Shown in pieces: positions 1-10,067 of a stretch of 64,000 bases of DNA. The stretch spans positions 106,233,565 to 106,297,564 of the forward strand of contig CM050451.1 in NCBI GenBank assembly GCA_027563935.2. Reading direction: 5' to 3'. Numbering within the stretch: position 1 is the first letter of the stretch; every line of letters begins with the position of its first letter. The notes beneath the pieces were generated by a model that worked only from the letters and a program-made list of their open reading frames with translations, was not told the DNA's origin and did not search any database. The DNA is from Costus lasius. Taxonomy: Eukaryota > Streptophyta > Magnoliopsida > Zingiberales > Costaceae. The translations under genes were made by a program, and so were the position numbers.

Positions 1-350
1 CTCTCTGTGAAGTTCTGAGCGAAAGAAGCGCGGTGAACCCCGCCGGGTTCACCTGGCCGTGTTTTTTACTATGCAATTCTCAGCTTACAAGATCTGGTGA
101 ACCCCACGGGGTTCACCTGGCCGTATTTTTCATACCAACTCCGTTTAAGCTCAAATTTGATGTGTGACCTCGTCTTCATACAAGAAATCGTCCCATGGCC
201 TTAGAATCTTTAAAATATGTCGAAAAAAGGGCGTTTTTACCTGAAATTCCATAAAAGTGCCAAAAAGTGAAGATTTCGAAGATATGAATGAAATAAGCTT
301 ATAAAGAGTATAAAAGTGTCAAAATAAGCCTAGATTTATCATGAAATGAC
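1..350. repeat. LTR-like non-coding repeat fragment
   Basis: No coding sequence is seen. The stretch carries two copies of a near-perfect palindrome (32-53 and 96-117, arms GGTGAACCC/GGGTTCACC), each followed by a CCTGGCCGT motif. An AT-rich tail then runs up to a gag fragment. Short GC palindromes of this kind are seen in the LTRs of large plant Ty3 elements, so this is probably an LTR fragment cut by the window edge. The assignment is inference; I see no target duplication. Confidence 0.4.
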
Positions 351-351
351 C

Positions 352-568
352 ATCAAAATTACTACCAAAATGCGAGGCATCAACCTCCGCTTCCGCCCAT
401 GGCTGAAGGTTCCGGATGAAGAGATACTTCCTGTCACCTTCCGCCATATTTGGTAGCTCCAACATCAATGCGGAGAACGCCCTGACGTACTCCTGAATCG
501 ACCTAGTGTGCCTCAGCCGATCCACTTTTCCACGAGCTTGGTCCACCGAGTTTCCGGGAAGAAACTGC
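352..568 (-). pseudogene. Ty3/gypsy gag fragment
   Basis: Minus-strand reading gives a gag-type helical segment with the pattern FLPGNS...REYV-like spacing...FSALMLELPNM...LQPWAEAE. This is typical of the retrotransposon gag domain (capsid region) of plant Ty3 elements. It is open for about 70 codons and is cut off on both sides by non-coding LTR-like sequence. It probably belongs to the same element whose gag start lies at 2014-2400, because strand and order agree and the intervening 569-2010 looks inserted. No protease or reverse transcriptase is visible. Confidence 0.6.
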
Positions 569-2013
569 TGATGACATGCAAATATATGATATATCGTGAC
601 TTATTTCTGCTATTATTTTAGAGTAAAATGCGTGTTTTGTCTCATTTATCTACTTAATTGCTTCATATTCTTCAGAGTCTTCACTTTTCCCTTGTTTTAT
701 TTAAATGTAGGGATTTTGCCCTAAAATCGACGGAATTTAGAAGATCTGAGGATATGGGACGAATCCTCATGATGAGACAAAGCTACACGTCAAATTTCAG
801 CGCAAACGAAGTTATCTGTGCTCTTCACGGGCATGGCCGTGTATCCATGCACGGCCATGTATGAACCTGCACTTTCAAATCTTTTGACGAAACGTTCACG
901 GGCACACCCGTGAACCCTCACACGGCCGTGAAGAGCAATTTTTCCAAGAAAATAAAATCGCCGAGCCATACACGGGCATGGCTGTGCATCCATGCACGGC
1001 CGTGCATCGTCCCGCACAGTTCGATAGGCATCCGATTTTTCACCCATAACTTACTATTTTGGAAGCAAAATTTGTTGAAAATTTGTGGAGACTTTCTTAA
1101 CTTGGATACGCACGTTTTGGGACCAAAATCATCAGATTTGATCAAGCGGTTGAGGAGAACGAGCGAAAGGGGCGACAACCTAGGGTTTGGGGCGATTTCT
1201 TAACGAAAACACTGTTCCGGCGTGATTTATTCTCTGTTCCGACGAAGATCATCATGATGGACCTTCTCCCATCAAGGATCTACCTCTCCCTCTTGTTTGA
1301 ATCAATTTGTACGAGAGATTTGATGTATTTCGTGATGAATCTTATAGCGTAAACTCTCTTTTCGGGGTTTGGGCGTAGCCCACTGTAAGATGTTAAATAT
1401 TAATGCTTGATTAATTTATTTCTCTTATTTATCTTTGTTCTTATTCATGTCTAGGAAGTTTTCATTCATGTTTATGTACTGGCCATGCATGTTCATGCTT
1501 TAGATGTTGTGGGAAGGACTAAGAGGTGAACCACATTCTTCGGATCCCCTTAGACTGGACTGGTGATTTCGGCAACGATAGTTGTCGAAATAACCTGAGG
1601 AACCCTAATTCCTCACAGAACCCATTGGGTCTACTTAACCTGGTATGCCACGAGAGTAGGAGAGTTGGGTTAAGTCGGATACCGGACCGTGTCCTGAGAG
1701 GGAGCGTGTCTGTACCTTAGGAAGGATTACCTTAAGAACATAGACAAAAACTTATCTAAAATTTCAACATTAACTTTCTTCATGCTTCAGTGCGGTGAAA
1801 CCCGATACCCCGATTTCTCTAATAGACTTAAAACTCCGATTGCTTATTTTCTGCTCTGCTTGTTTTTAATTTGCTGCAGTTTAATTACTTGCATTAGGAC
1901 ATTAGTCATTTCCCATTTAATCGTTAACCTAGCTATTGATTAACTGATCAGTTAGTACTTGACCCCTAGTCCTCGTGGGATCGATACTTTTTATTACGCG
2001 ATAGACCATGCAC
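569..2013. mobile_element. Probable LTR-type insertion interrupting gag
   Basis: About 1.4 kb of non-coding sequence separates two gag fragments on the minus strand. It begins with TGATGACATGC, as in some plant Ty3 LTRs. It contains three GC-rich inverted motifs built from CACGGGCATGGCCGTG/CACGGCCGTG units (about 825-860, 897-932, 970-1006). It ends in a conserved-looking GTGGGATCGATAC...TTATTACGCGA tract (about 1975-2005). I found no clean target duplication, so the right edge is approximate. A solo LTR accompanied by deletion of part of gag is the most likely reading. Confidence 0.4.
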
Positions 2014-2400
2014 TTGTGGTAGCAGCCTATCAGGTTTAGGCCCTATCTGCAACCTCTGTTGCTCGATCTGCAATCTCTGATCCTCCACTGTCCTCTGAAG
2101 GATCTCCATTTGTGGAAAAATTGCAGTGTCCCTGTCACCTGTCAAACTGAGCACCTCCTCGATTTGTGCTATGCGATTGCCGTGGTTTGTCATCTCCTCA
2201 GGTTTAGCCGTCTCCTTGGCTTTACCTTTGTCCTGCTCGGGCGAGACGTCCTCTGACGCTCCTCTGGCTATGTGTGTAGTCTTCTGGAACTTCTGCCCAA
2301 CCTTCACCTTCCCCGGTGAAGTAGCCGTCTTACTACATTGTCCCGCCAACATGTCACTCTGACCTGTGGGTATGGGCCCACAATCTGGCTCTGATACCAA
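2014..2400 (-). pseudogene. Ty3/gypsy gag N-terminal fragment
   Basis: The minus-strand frame opens directly at the primer binding site and encodes a hydrophilic N-terminal gag region. It has a Lys/Glu-rich linker and a predicted coiled coil (repeated QRLQIEQQRLQI-type heptads). It then runs into the 569-2013 insertion and loses similarity. This layout (LTR, PBS, gag start) is the 5' end of a minus-strand LTR retrotransposon. The rest of the capsid is missing apart from the 352-568 piece, and there is no pol, so it is a dead element. Confidence 0.55.
2388..2399 (-). other. tRNA-Met primer binding site
   Basis: The minus strand reads TGGTATCAGAGC two bases inside the LTR edge at 2402. This is the standard initiator-Met tRNA primer site of plant LTR retrotransposons. 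It fixes the element's orientation as minus and marks 2402 as the LTR's internal boundary. Confidence 0.85.
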
Positions 2401-2401
2401 T

Positions 2402-3558
2402 TGTCACGCCCCGGCCTAACGGTGGTCCGACGGAGCACCAGACCGGGCGTAAGACCCTAGGGTTTCGGGCAAAATCTCACCCCAAATAAAAACCCTAATT
2501 TCAAAATTAATTTTTATCCCCAAATTACAAATCACACGGAAAACAGCCGAAAAACCCTAACCCTAGATCAGAAATTATACCTCTAGTCAACTGGTCAACA
2601 CTAGAATCGCTAACTACTGAGATTTACCCTTGCTGATGTCACATTGATGTTGGATGCCCGATTCGGTCACGCTTGATTTCGCCGCCTGCGAAATTGGTGT
2701 TCCGATCTTGACCCAGTCAAAATCGAAATGTTACTGTTGCTTTGCCTTCACACCGAGCGTCGTCGAGCTCTGTTCTTGCCACCTTCTTCATTGAGCGCTG
2801 CCTACGCTCGCGGGCTCGTCGAGGAAAGTTCGCCGAAGTCTCCGGTAGGGAAAAACCGCCGCCTCCCTCAACCTCTCGACGTCGCCGATTGGAGATCGTC
2901 GCCCAAACTGGTGAAGGAGTGTATAGTAAGGGAACAGAGATGGAGGAGAAGAAACTTTTATTACCCTTCAAAAGCTTACAAGCTCCCCTATTGCCGACGA
3001 CCCTAGTCGCCGGTCTCCCTCTTCCCCTCCCTCGCCGGCGACCCCTGTCGCCGGTTACAATCTCTCAAAGTCTTCCCTCAAAACTCGCTCGTCACCAGCC
3101 ATAAGCTCCCCTAAGCTTTGCTCGCTCGATGGTTGGTTGCTCTTGAAGGTCGAAGGTCTCTATCGATGATCCCTCTCCCCGATCGCCTTGTCGCGGCTTT
3201 AAAGAATAGAGGTAGAGACGCCGCTCCCGATCCTTCCACCTGTTGCCGCTCGCACGATGCTGTCGGACTCGGTCGCCTTCCCTCGCATGCCGCCATGCCA
3301 TCGCCCGCATCCGCGTCATCCGGGAGAGACGTTGTCGCCGCATACGATCTCCGCGGAGAGGACGCCGCCGCGTTCGTCTGCCTCCAAGTGGTCTGCGAAG
3401 AAATCGCATGCGATCCCTGCGATTTGGGGTCAAAATCCCCCGTTGACCGGGTGATCTTACCCTTCAATCGAATTCTGACTTCTCCATTACCGCATGGGTT
3501 TAGGCTACCTCTTGGCCCAGTGGGCTTTGGGCTAGACCGGGTTGAACCAGGCCTGACA
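2402..3558 (-). repeat. 5' LTR of minus-strand gypsy element
   Basis: A 1,157 bp block bounded by TGTCA at the left and TGACA at the right, giving inverted terminal pentanucleotides. It sits next to the tRNA-Met primer site. A related block follows head-to-tail at 3564-4664. Shared landmarks are CCGGCCTAACGG near the left end, a GTAAGACCCTAGGGTTT tract, and AACCAGGCCTGACA at the right end. Small open frames inside it are low-complexity and not credible genes. Confidence 0.75.
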
Positions 3559-3563
3559 CCAGG

Positions 3564-4664
3564 TGTCATGCCCCGGCCTAACGGTAGTCCGACGGAGCAC
3601 CAGGCCGGGCGTAAGACCCTAGGGTTTTCAGGTAAAATCTCACCCCAAATAAGAAACTCTAATTCCCCGATTAATTTTTATCCCCAAATTACAAATCGCA
3701 CGGAAAAATCCTAACCCTAATCGATTAGAAAACCCCCAAATTAAATGATACCTCTCTAGTCAACGATTTTGACCTGTCAACCGTCAACGCCGCTCCTTCG
3801 TTTAATGCCGCCTGACGTCACGCCAACGTCACTTCCCAATCCGAAATTGCGAAGTCGAATTCGCATGACCACTCTTCTGCCTCGCACGTCTTCTCCGTTT
3901 TGATGCCACCGCGTCGTTTCTTCTGCCGAGCGCCGCTGCGCTCGTGAGCTCACTGGAGGAGATTGTGTCGCTAGGAAAGAAGCTTCCCAAGCCTCGCCCC
4001 TGACCTGGAGTCACCTGCCGTCGGTGCTCGTCGTTGTTGCCGTCGCAGAAGGAGAGGAACACAGAGGAAAAGAGGATTGAAGAGGAAACTCGATTTTATT
4101 CATCTGAACCGTTACAAACCTCTCCTTGCTCCGGCGGCCCCCGTCACCGGTGCCCTCTTCCCCTCCCTCGCCGGCAGCCCCCTAGTTGCCGGTTACAATC
4201 ACTCCTAAGTTTCTCACGAATCTCTGCTCGTCGCCTCTTCTCGCTGATGCTTCCCCAAGCACCGGAACTCACTGCTCACTCGATGATCGTGATTGACACT
4301 CTCCCGTCAGCTTTTATAGAGGATAGCCGTCGCCTTCAAATCTCCTTAGCGACCGCGTCTGCTTTCCTCGCGAGGAAGCCGCCACTGCTATTTTTGGTGT
4401 CGCAGAACGAATCTTCCGTTCCTCTCGCATCTCCCGTTGCGCTCGGGGTCTTCACTGCCGTTGCCATCTAAAACCGCATCCGGGAGCTCCACCGACGAGC
4501 TCGCGTCCGAATCCTTCGGTGATGCCACCTCGTCCGATTGTTGCGGTGAAGACGACGCGAGATGCGTTGCGTTGTCAATAACAAGGTTTGACCGTGATTT
4601 CGTATGTTGCGGATGGGTTCCGCACAATGGGTTTGGGTTTAGGTGGCGTGAACCAGGCCTGACA
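3564..4664 (-). repeat. Adjacent solo LTR, same family
   Basis: A 1,101 bp copy of the 2402-3558 LTR in the same orientation, with the same TGTCA...TGACA ends. It is separated from that LTR by only CCAGG (3559-3563) and followed by CCAGA (4665-4669). This fits a 5 bp target duplication with one later mutation. The copies are clearly related but noticeably diverged, so a second insertion reduced to a solo LTR fits better than a recent tandem duplication. Confidence 0.65.
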
Positions 4665-4669
4665 CCAGA

Positions 4670-6175
4670 CATTGGACTTAAATTTGGTCGGGTTCGAACC
4701 CCAACGAATTAGGGTTGGCAGCGGATCCCGCTAACTCAGGTTCAGTTCCTACCCCTAATTTAGTATTCCTTTTTGAGATTTGATATGGTGTTCAAATCCG
4801 AACCTGAGTTGTACCAATCCAAACGGTCTAACTGTGTGATTTATATGGGGTCTGAATTAAATCGGTCTAACCCCGAAATAATTTGGGTTTACCTGTTTGA
4901 GTCAACCAAATCCCAAATCAAATCACATTGTTTTTGGTTTTATTCTAGTTAGATTGATCTTTTAAGACTTTTAGGCTGTGTATACTAGAGAATAGAAAAC
5001 GAGTGAGAAAAATTTAGATGAAAAAGAAAATGAATAGAAAGAAAAAATTAAAAAATTATCTTTTTTTTTGTATATACTTGAAGAGAAAAGAAAATAGATG
5101 GATTAACATACACATTCTATATTTATATTCTTATACTCTTATTATTATTAAAATATAATTAAAAAATTATAAATTAACTAATTACCAGTATACACAATTA
5201 TAATTAAAATATAATTAAATAATTATAAATAAATTAATTATTAGTAAACATAGTTATAATTAAAATATAATTAAAATATACGTATATCTGTATGTTAACA
5301 CTTGTGATCTTTATATTAACTACATTCAACATATGTGAGAAATTTAATATGTATCCTAGCTGAAGGTTTAATACGTATCTTAGCAGAAGGTTTAATACCT
5401 TGTGGCCCTTGTTCTAGTGCAGTTCACCTTCTTATCTACTAGATTATGATAAAATCTGATAAAGAAAGCATAATCTATTTTGCGGATGAGTGAAGGCTGC
5501 TGTACATCAAGAAGGAGCGATGGCAGATGAGGAGGGTGATTAGGGCAGATGAGATGCGTGAGCAAGAAGGGGGTGGTGGCGGATGAGTGAAGGCGGCAGA
5601 AGAGGCTTGGAGGCAGATGTGGAAGAAGTGAGGTGGTAGAAGCGGCTCGGCAGCTAATGAGTGAAGAAGGGGAGGAGCAGTAAAGTCGATCGGCAGAGGA
5701 AATCGGTATGCAAAAGGGGAGAAAAAATGAATAACGGACGCATGTTTGCCTCAACACGTCTTATGGATTTAGCGGCTTTTTCGCCCAAATTAGGCTAACA
5801 GCTAAACGAGGGAAAACATTTCTGTTTTTCTCTCGTTTTTCCTTTTTAATTTTTCCATCTGTGCCAATAAGCAAGGGATTTCTGAGTTTTCTATCCTTTC
5901 TTTTACCTTTTCCTTTCTTGTATACATGGTGATAGCCTTGTACAATATACAAATGGAGAGCACGTATTTCTCAATTTTTATTTATTCTATTATAATTGTA
6001 ATTGAACTTATTGATCAAATTGTATGTTCAACATATTAGTTCTTTCACTATCATATAAAGAGAGATATAGATATAGATAAAAATGATTTTGCCAAACTTC
6101 ATATTCCAGTACTAAAAAATATTTTCTTTTGCTATTGCAAATGGCCCATGAGAAAGGCAAATGAATAAAAAGTAA
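4670..6175. other. Intergenic, AT-rich, no gene seen
   Basis: No credible gene. 4970-5320 is strongly AT-rich, with many TAATTAAAATATAATTAAA-type repeats. 5500-5660 is a purine-rich imperfect minisatellite built on GCRGATGAGTGAAGG-like units. The region ends just downstream of the GT61 gene's stop codon and must contain that gene's 3' UTR and polyadenylation region. Confidence 0.5.
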
Positions 6176-7658
6176 TTAAAATGAACAATTATGTGACGAC
6201 AAATTATACTCATCGGTATCTTTTCGTGCAATATTTCGTTTGATCACTAGTGCAATCCAATTAGCCAAGTATGTCTCGTTCACACCCACACTCTGATCCT
6301 TTTGCTTCACAAAACACTCTTGCTTAGGAGGTTTCGTGCACTCCCAACCACTAGAATCCCTCCAAGTCCCTTCATAACTCATTTGCGACCAATCTGAAAG
6401 CCACTTGTAAATGAATTGCCCAACTCCGGCACCTTCAAGCCATCCCGTTGGGAACATCTCCATCACACTACTCCCTTTGGGCATGAACATCATGTTTGTT
6501 AGTTGTGCTCCATGAACGCTTGTAAGAATGTCCGTATTTCTCATTACTCTTACCTACAAGAATAGTATTGCATCACATTCATTTATTATGAATTATATAT
6601 TTCTACTTTCTATTGTTATATAGTATTTATGAGGATTGGTGCTAAATTTTAACTAATAAAAAAATAATTAGGTTATTCATTAATATGCCAACCTGATCAC
6701 AAAAGCTCATATTGTCGAACTGAACAACCGTAAGTTGGCACCCGCTCACCTTTCTGCACTCCCTTGACATCACCTCCTTCACCGAACTCTCATTCCTAAA
6801 CCCCCTCTTCCCTTGCCTCCCCACCAAACTAATCCTCACCTCCTTCCCCCTTTCCTGCCTCCTCTCTCGACACCCACAGTACTCCCAAGCCCTGCATCTC
6901 ACCATCTCAAACACCTCCTTCCTCCTCCTCCCATCCATCCCAACCAACCCCCGCCTCACCACCACCGCCCTCTCGAAGCACTTCACCCCTCTCCCCACGC
7001 CCAATCCATCCACCTCCGCCTCCTCCCCCAGCGTAGCCCTCAACAAGCCTCGCGTCCACCCTCCCACCCTCCTCACCGCTTCGCCCTTCTTAAACAGCAC
7101 AAACCTCGCCGGTCGCTGCCCCTCCCTAGCCCACGCGAGGAACGGCGCCACCGCGTTGAGCCCGTGCCACGGGTTCTCGAAGTCGTAGAAGCTGTCGGCC
7201 ACGAACGTCAGCCCGCGCGCAGCGGCGCCGCCGGAGGGGAAGGCGTCCGCCGCCGCGCCGAGCGCGTAGGACTTATTCCCCGCGTCGACGCAGAGGATGA
7301 AGGGACGGTGCCGGGAGGGGAAGACGAAGTGCTCGGGGAAGCCGCCGGCGGGGCGGCCAGTGAGCGCGCTCATAAACCAGGTGCGGGTGGGGTCCTTGTA
7401 GGGCGGCACGAGCGGATCGAGGAGAGGGTGGAAGGTGAGGCGGGCTGGGGATTGGGGGAGCGCGGGATCGTCGGTGTATGTGGACCGTCGGATGGCGAGG
7501 GATTGGATGGCGATGAGGAGGAGGAAGGTGGTGAAGGCGTAGAAGTAGATGGCGGTGCATTCGGCTTGGTTGTGGGGATTAGGGCACGAGTTCTTGAGTT
7601 TGGGGGGAAGAGGGGGTGAAAGAGAAGGCGGCGAAATTTTGGCTTGATCTGATGTCAT
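6176..7658 (-). CDS. GT61 family glycosyltransferase (EOGT-like)
   Basis: Two exons: 7658-6693 and 6553-6176. The intron is flanked by CAG|GT and TTGTAG|G, and the join is in phase 0. The product is about 447 residues. It has a Pro-rich cytosolic tail, one membrane anchor (about residues 35-55) and a lumenal GT61 (DUF563) domain. Landmarks are a WHGLNAV motif after an acidic YDFEN patch, the CFERAVVVRRG segment, and exon 2 opening with QVRVMRNTD followed by SVHGAQLTN, the family's HGAxLTN signature. Family members are Golgi type II enzymes. Plant relatives of At3g57380/At2g41640 are called EGF-domain O-GlcNAc transferase-like, but the true acceptor is unknown. Exon 1 is very GC-rich, a monocot-like gradient. 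No lesion is seen, so the gene looks intact. Confidence 0.85.
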
Positions 7659-8798
7659 TGTTAATTTCGATCTTCAATCAGTTCATTAGAGTTTATTTAT
7701 TGTAGAGGAACTTCAGCAGGATCACGAGGAATGTCATTTGCAGGCTAGGAAATGAATGGGTCACGGGAATTGAAGTCATCAGTTTCGGAAGTCGCTGTAG
7801 CTAGTGTTTGATCTAAAACGGCAGAGAACAAACTTGGTTACTTGGGTGGTGAAAAATGTGAGAGCTACAGCCCGGGCATGAACCATGTGTGCGTACACTA
7901 CACTCGGGTAGGTTAGGATTGCTCTAATTATAGAATTTGTCCATCATATACTCAATATCCCAGAGTTACTCAAAAGCTCAACTTGTGCACACGAGTTGTT
8001 GAAATTTATTTGCAAATTAAACTTAAACAGTTAAGTTAAACTATATATAAATAGTTAAATTGGAGCTAGACACCTCTAAAAACGTAGTTTATTATTGGAA
8101 AATTGAGTTGGTTTCTGTTTGCAGTACGAAAAATACAAGCCAACGTGAACACAAAAAAAAAAAATAACAAAGAAAAATGTCGCTACTTAGAACATTGTAT
8201 AAAATAACGTACATGGAAGGTGTGTCAATAAATTAATAAAGTCTTTTTCTGGTGTGAAAGTGTGATCTGAGAACTTAATTAAATAGTCAATGTGCAACAG
8301 CATATGAAACTCCAGCTCCACTAATTCCTCTTGTTTTTATAAAATCAATTAGTCTTATCATATGCATAATAATAATATCATATATTAAAATTATTATATG
8401 TATTATACTAAATAATGTGTAATATTACTTCAGATTTGCAGGGGCATATTGCAAAAATTGTTTAATTAAATAAATGTGTGAAAAGATGATCGAATTCCAT
8501 CGAGTGCAAACCCGCGATTCGTTTCAACCACTGGATGGCTCTTCTATACTGTCATTGAACGGTCCAGATCACCAGCAACCCACTGCGCACCAACGGTTTC
8601 GTGGGTAATTTTTATCTCCGAAAGTTTTGCCTTCGTTGGTTCTTTGCAACCGTTTGATATGTTGATCCTACGGATGAGGATCTCGCACCGTACCGCACCT
8701 TGAACCGCAAAGTCAATTGCGGGAAACAGATTAAAATGTAGCTCGAGGTCTGTTCCTCCCTCGCCCTCTCGCTTGGTCCTCCGGAGAGTGGCATTGCA
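7659..8798. other. Intergenic between divergent genes
   Basis: Lies between the minus-strand GT61 start and the first candidate exon of the plus-strand NPF gene, so it should hold both promoters. It is AT-rich between about 8000 and 8450. Reverse-frame open stretches at 8544-8869 show no family resemblance and overlap the candidate NPF leader. Confidence 0.4.
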
Positions 8799-8852
8799 AT
8801 GGAGGGGGAGGATGCCTTGGAGAGTGGAGGAGGAAGGCCATTGCTCGGTTTC
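8799..8852 (+). pseudogene. Candidate first exon of NPF gene
   Basis: An ATG opens an 18-codon frame with an acidic start and a GGRPLLGF end, resembling the ERPLLE-type N-termini of NPF8 transporters. It is followed by a good donor (TTC|GTAACC). Joined to the acceptor at 10067 it reads on for about 18 codons and then loses the NPF frame. A one-base lesion in exon 2 or a wrong exon choice would explain this. The call rests on similarity of the leader only. Confidence 0.4.
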
Positions 8853-10067
8853 GTAACCCACTCAATCACTTTTCCTGATTAATTTGATTTTCTTGTCTTT
8901 CGCTTATGCTACTTTCGGAAGATGTAACGGGTTCCATCTTCCTAATGTACATAACAAGTGTTTAGGGATTCCTTTTCTTTAATCTCGACTCTTCGCGTAT
9001 AGACATTTTGGGCAAGAAATTTGGAAATGAGGGAATTTGGAGAATTCCATAGGTTTCTCTAGCTGAATTAGTTGTAGACGTGCAGCGGCGTGAGAAATCC
9101 CGACATCATTACCTGCCGTCAAGCGGGGTGGCGTTAATACTCTGTGATGCTCTCCGATAAGCTTTCCTGCAAAGTTATAGGAGAAGCTGGGATCGTTAGA
9201 AAATTGTTTATTTTATAAGATTAACTTACAAATTAATTACCTTCTTTGCTATTGACTAGTGATGTCTCGTTTTTCTTCCAAAAAAAATGATCCATTTTAG
9301 GTCCGATGAGATAGTAGGAGATTAGTTCTTTTGCAATTTGATGGCGAAGAAAACACCTTTTCCTTTTTAGTTCCAGATTATCTATGATCCGTGACAAGCT
9401 TTCCTGCAAAGTTAATTTCTTTGCTCTTGATTATTCAGATCCCGGTTTCTTAGGAAAAATGGTTCCGTTTAAGATTTAGAGAGGTAGAAGAATAGCTCCT
9501 ATTTTACTTGGTAATCTAGAAAGTAAATTCCTCGTTATGCAATAGCATGTAAAATAAATGGTATCTTCAAATATTTTCTCTTGACTGTTGGAATCTCGTT
9601 TTTCTTTAAAAGAATGCATCTACTTTGGGGTCCAGATAGATAGAAATAAGCTGTTTCGTAGCTTGGTAGTCCAAAAAGCAGCTTCTTCATTAACGTACAT
9701 TAGTTTGGAACATGAAACATTGCTAGTAGCACCTATGCTTGCGCTTGTGGGGGGAAAAAGTCATGCAGTGAACTTTTTCTTTTCTTTCTTCCTTCACAAG
9801 GAAATAAAATTTGGTAAAGTAAAAGAGTTCATTTGTTTATCGTAAATTGGTGTCTCTTGATTGATAGCTTTATGGTGTTAAGATTTCTTTTACTACTGCC
9901 ATCTCTTTTCTCCCCTGAATAATGTGGAATTTATGACTAACCAGTTAATCACATGCTTTCTACGTATTTCTGAGTTATGAGTCTGTGAATCCTTAAAAAA
10001 GGGTAAAAGAGTAAGATCTTGTTCCTAATTTGGCCCATGATAAAACATAAATGAATAATGTTTTCAG
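8853..10067 (+). repeat. Intron/leader with three diverged repeats
   Basis: Probable first intron of the NPF gene. Three diverged copies of a module of roughly 100-200 bp lie in a row (about 9160-9350, 9393-9530, 9570-9690). Each contains a TTGCTMTTGAnT...TCTCGTTTTTCTT...AAAA...TCC...GATAGnAG order, and the first two also share AAGCTTTCCTGCAAAGTTA. No coding sequence is recognised. Confidence 0.45.

Noticed and set aside
2717..3714. Several 80-200 codon open frames on both strands
   Set aside because: They lie inside the LTR at 2402-3558 and its neighbour and overlap each other on opposite strands. GC-rich composition explains the openness, and no domain is visible.
2402..4664. Head-to-tail pair read as one complete LTR retrotransposon
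   Set aside because: Only five bases separate the two LTRs, so there is no internal region. They cannot be the two ends of one full element.
6813..7619. 268-codon plus-strand frame, Pro/His then Glu/Gly rich
   Set aside because: It is the antisense shadow of GT61 exon 1, whose own frame has clear family motifs and splice sites.
8544..8869. Two minus-strand frames of 85-105 codons
   Set aside because: No family resemblance, mutually overlapping, and the better explanation of the sequence is the candidate NPF leader exon on the plus strand.
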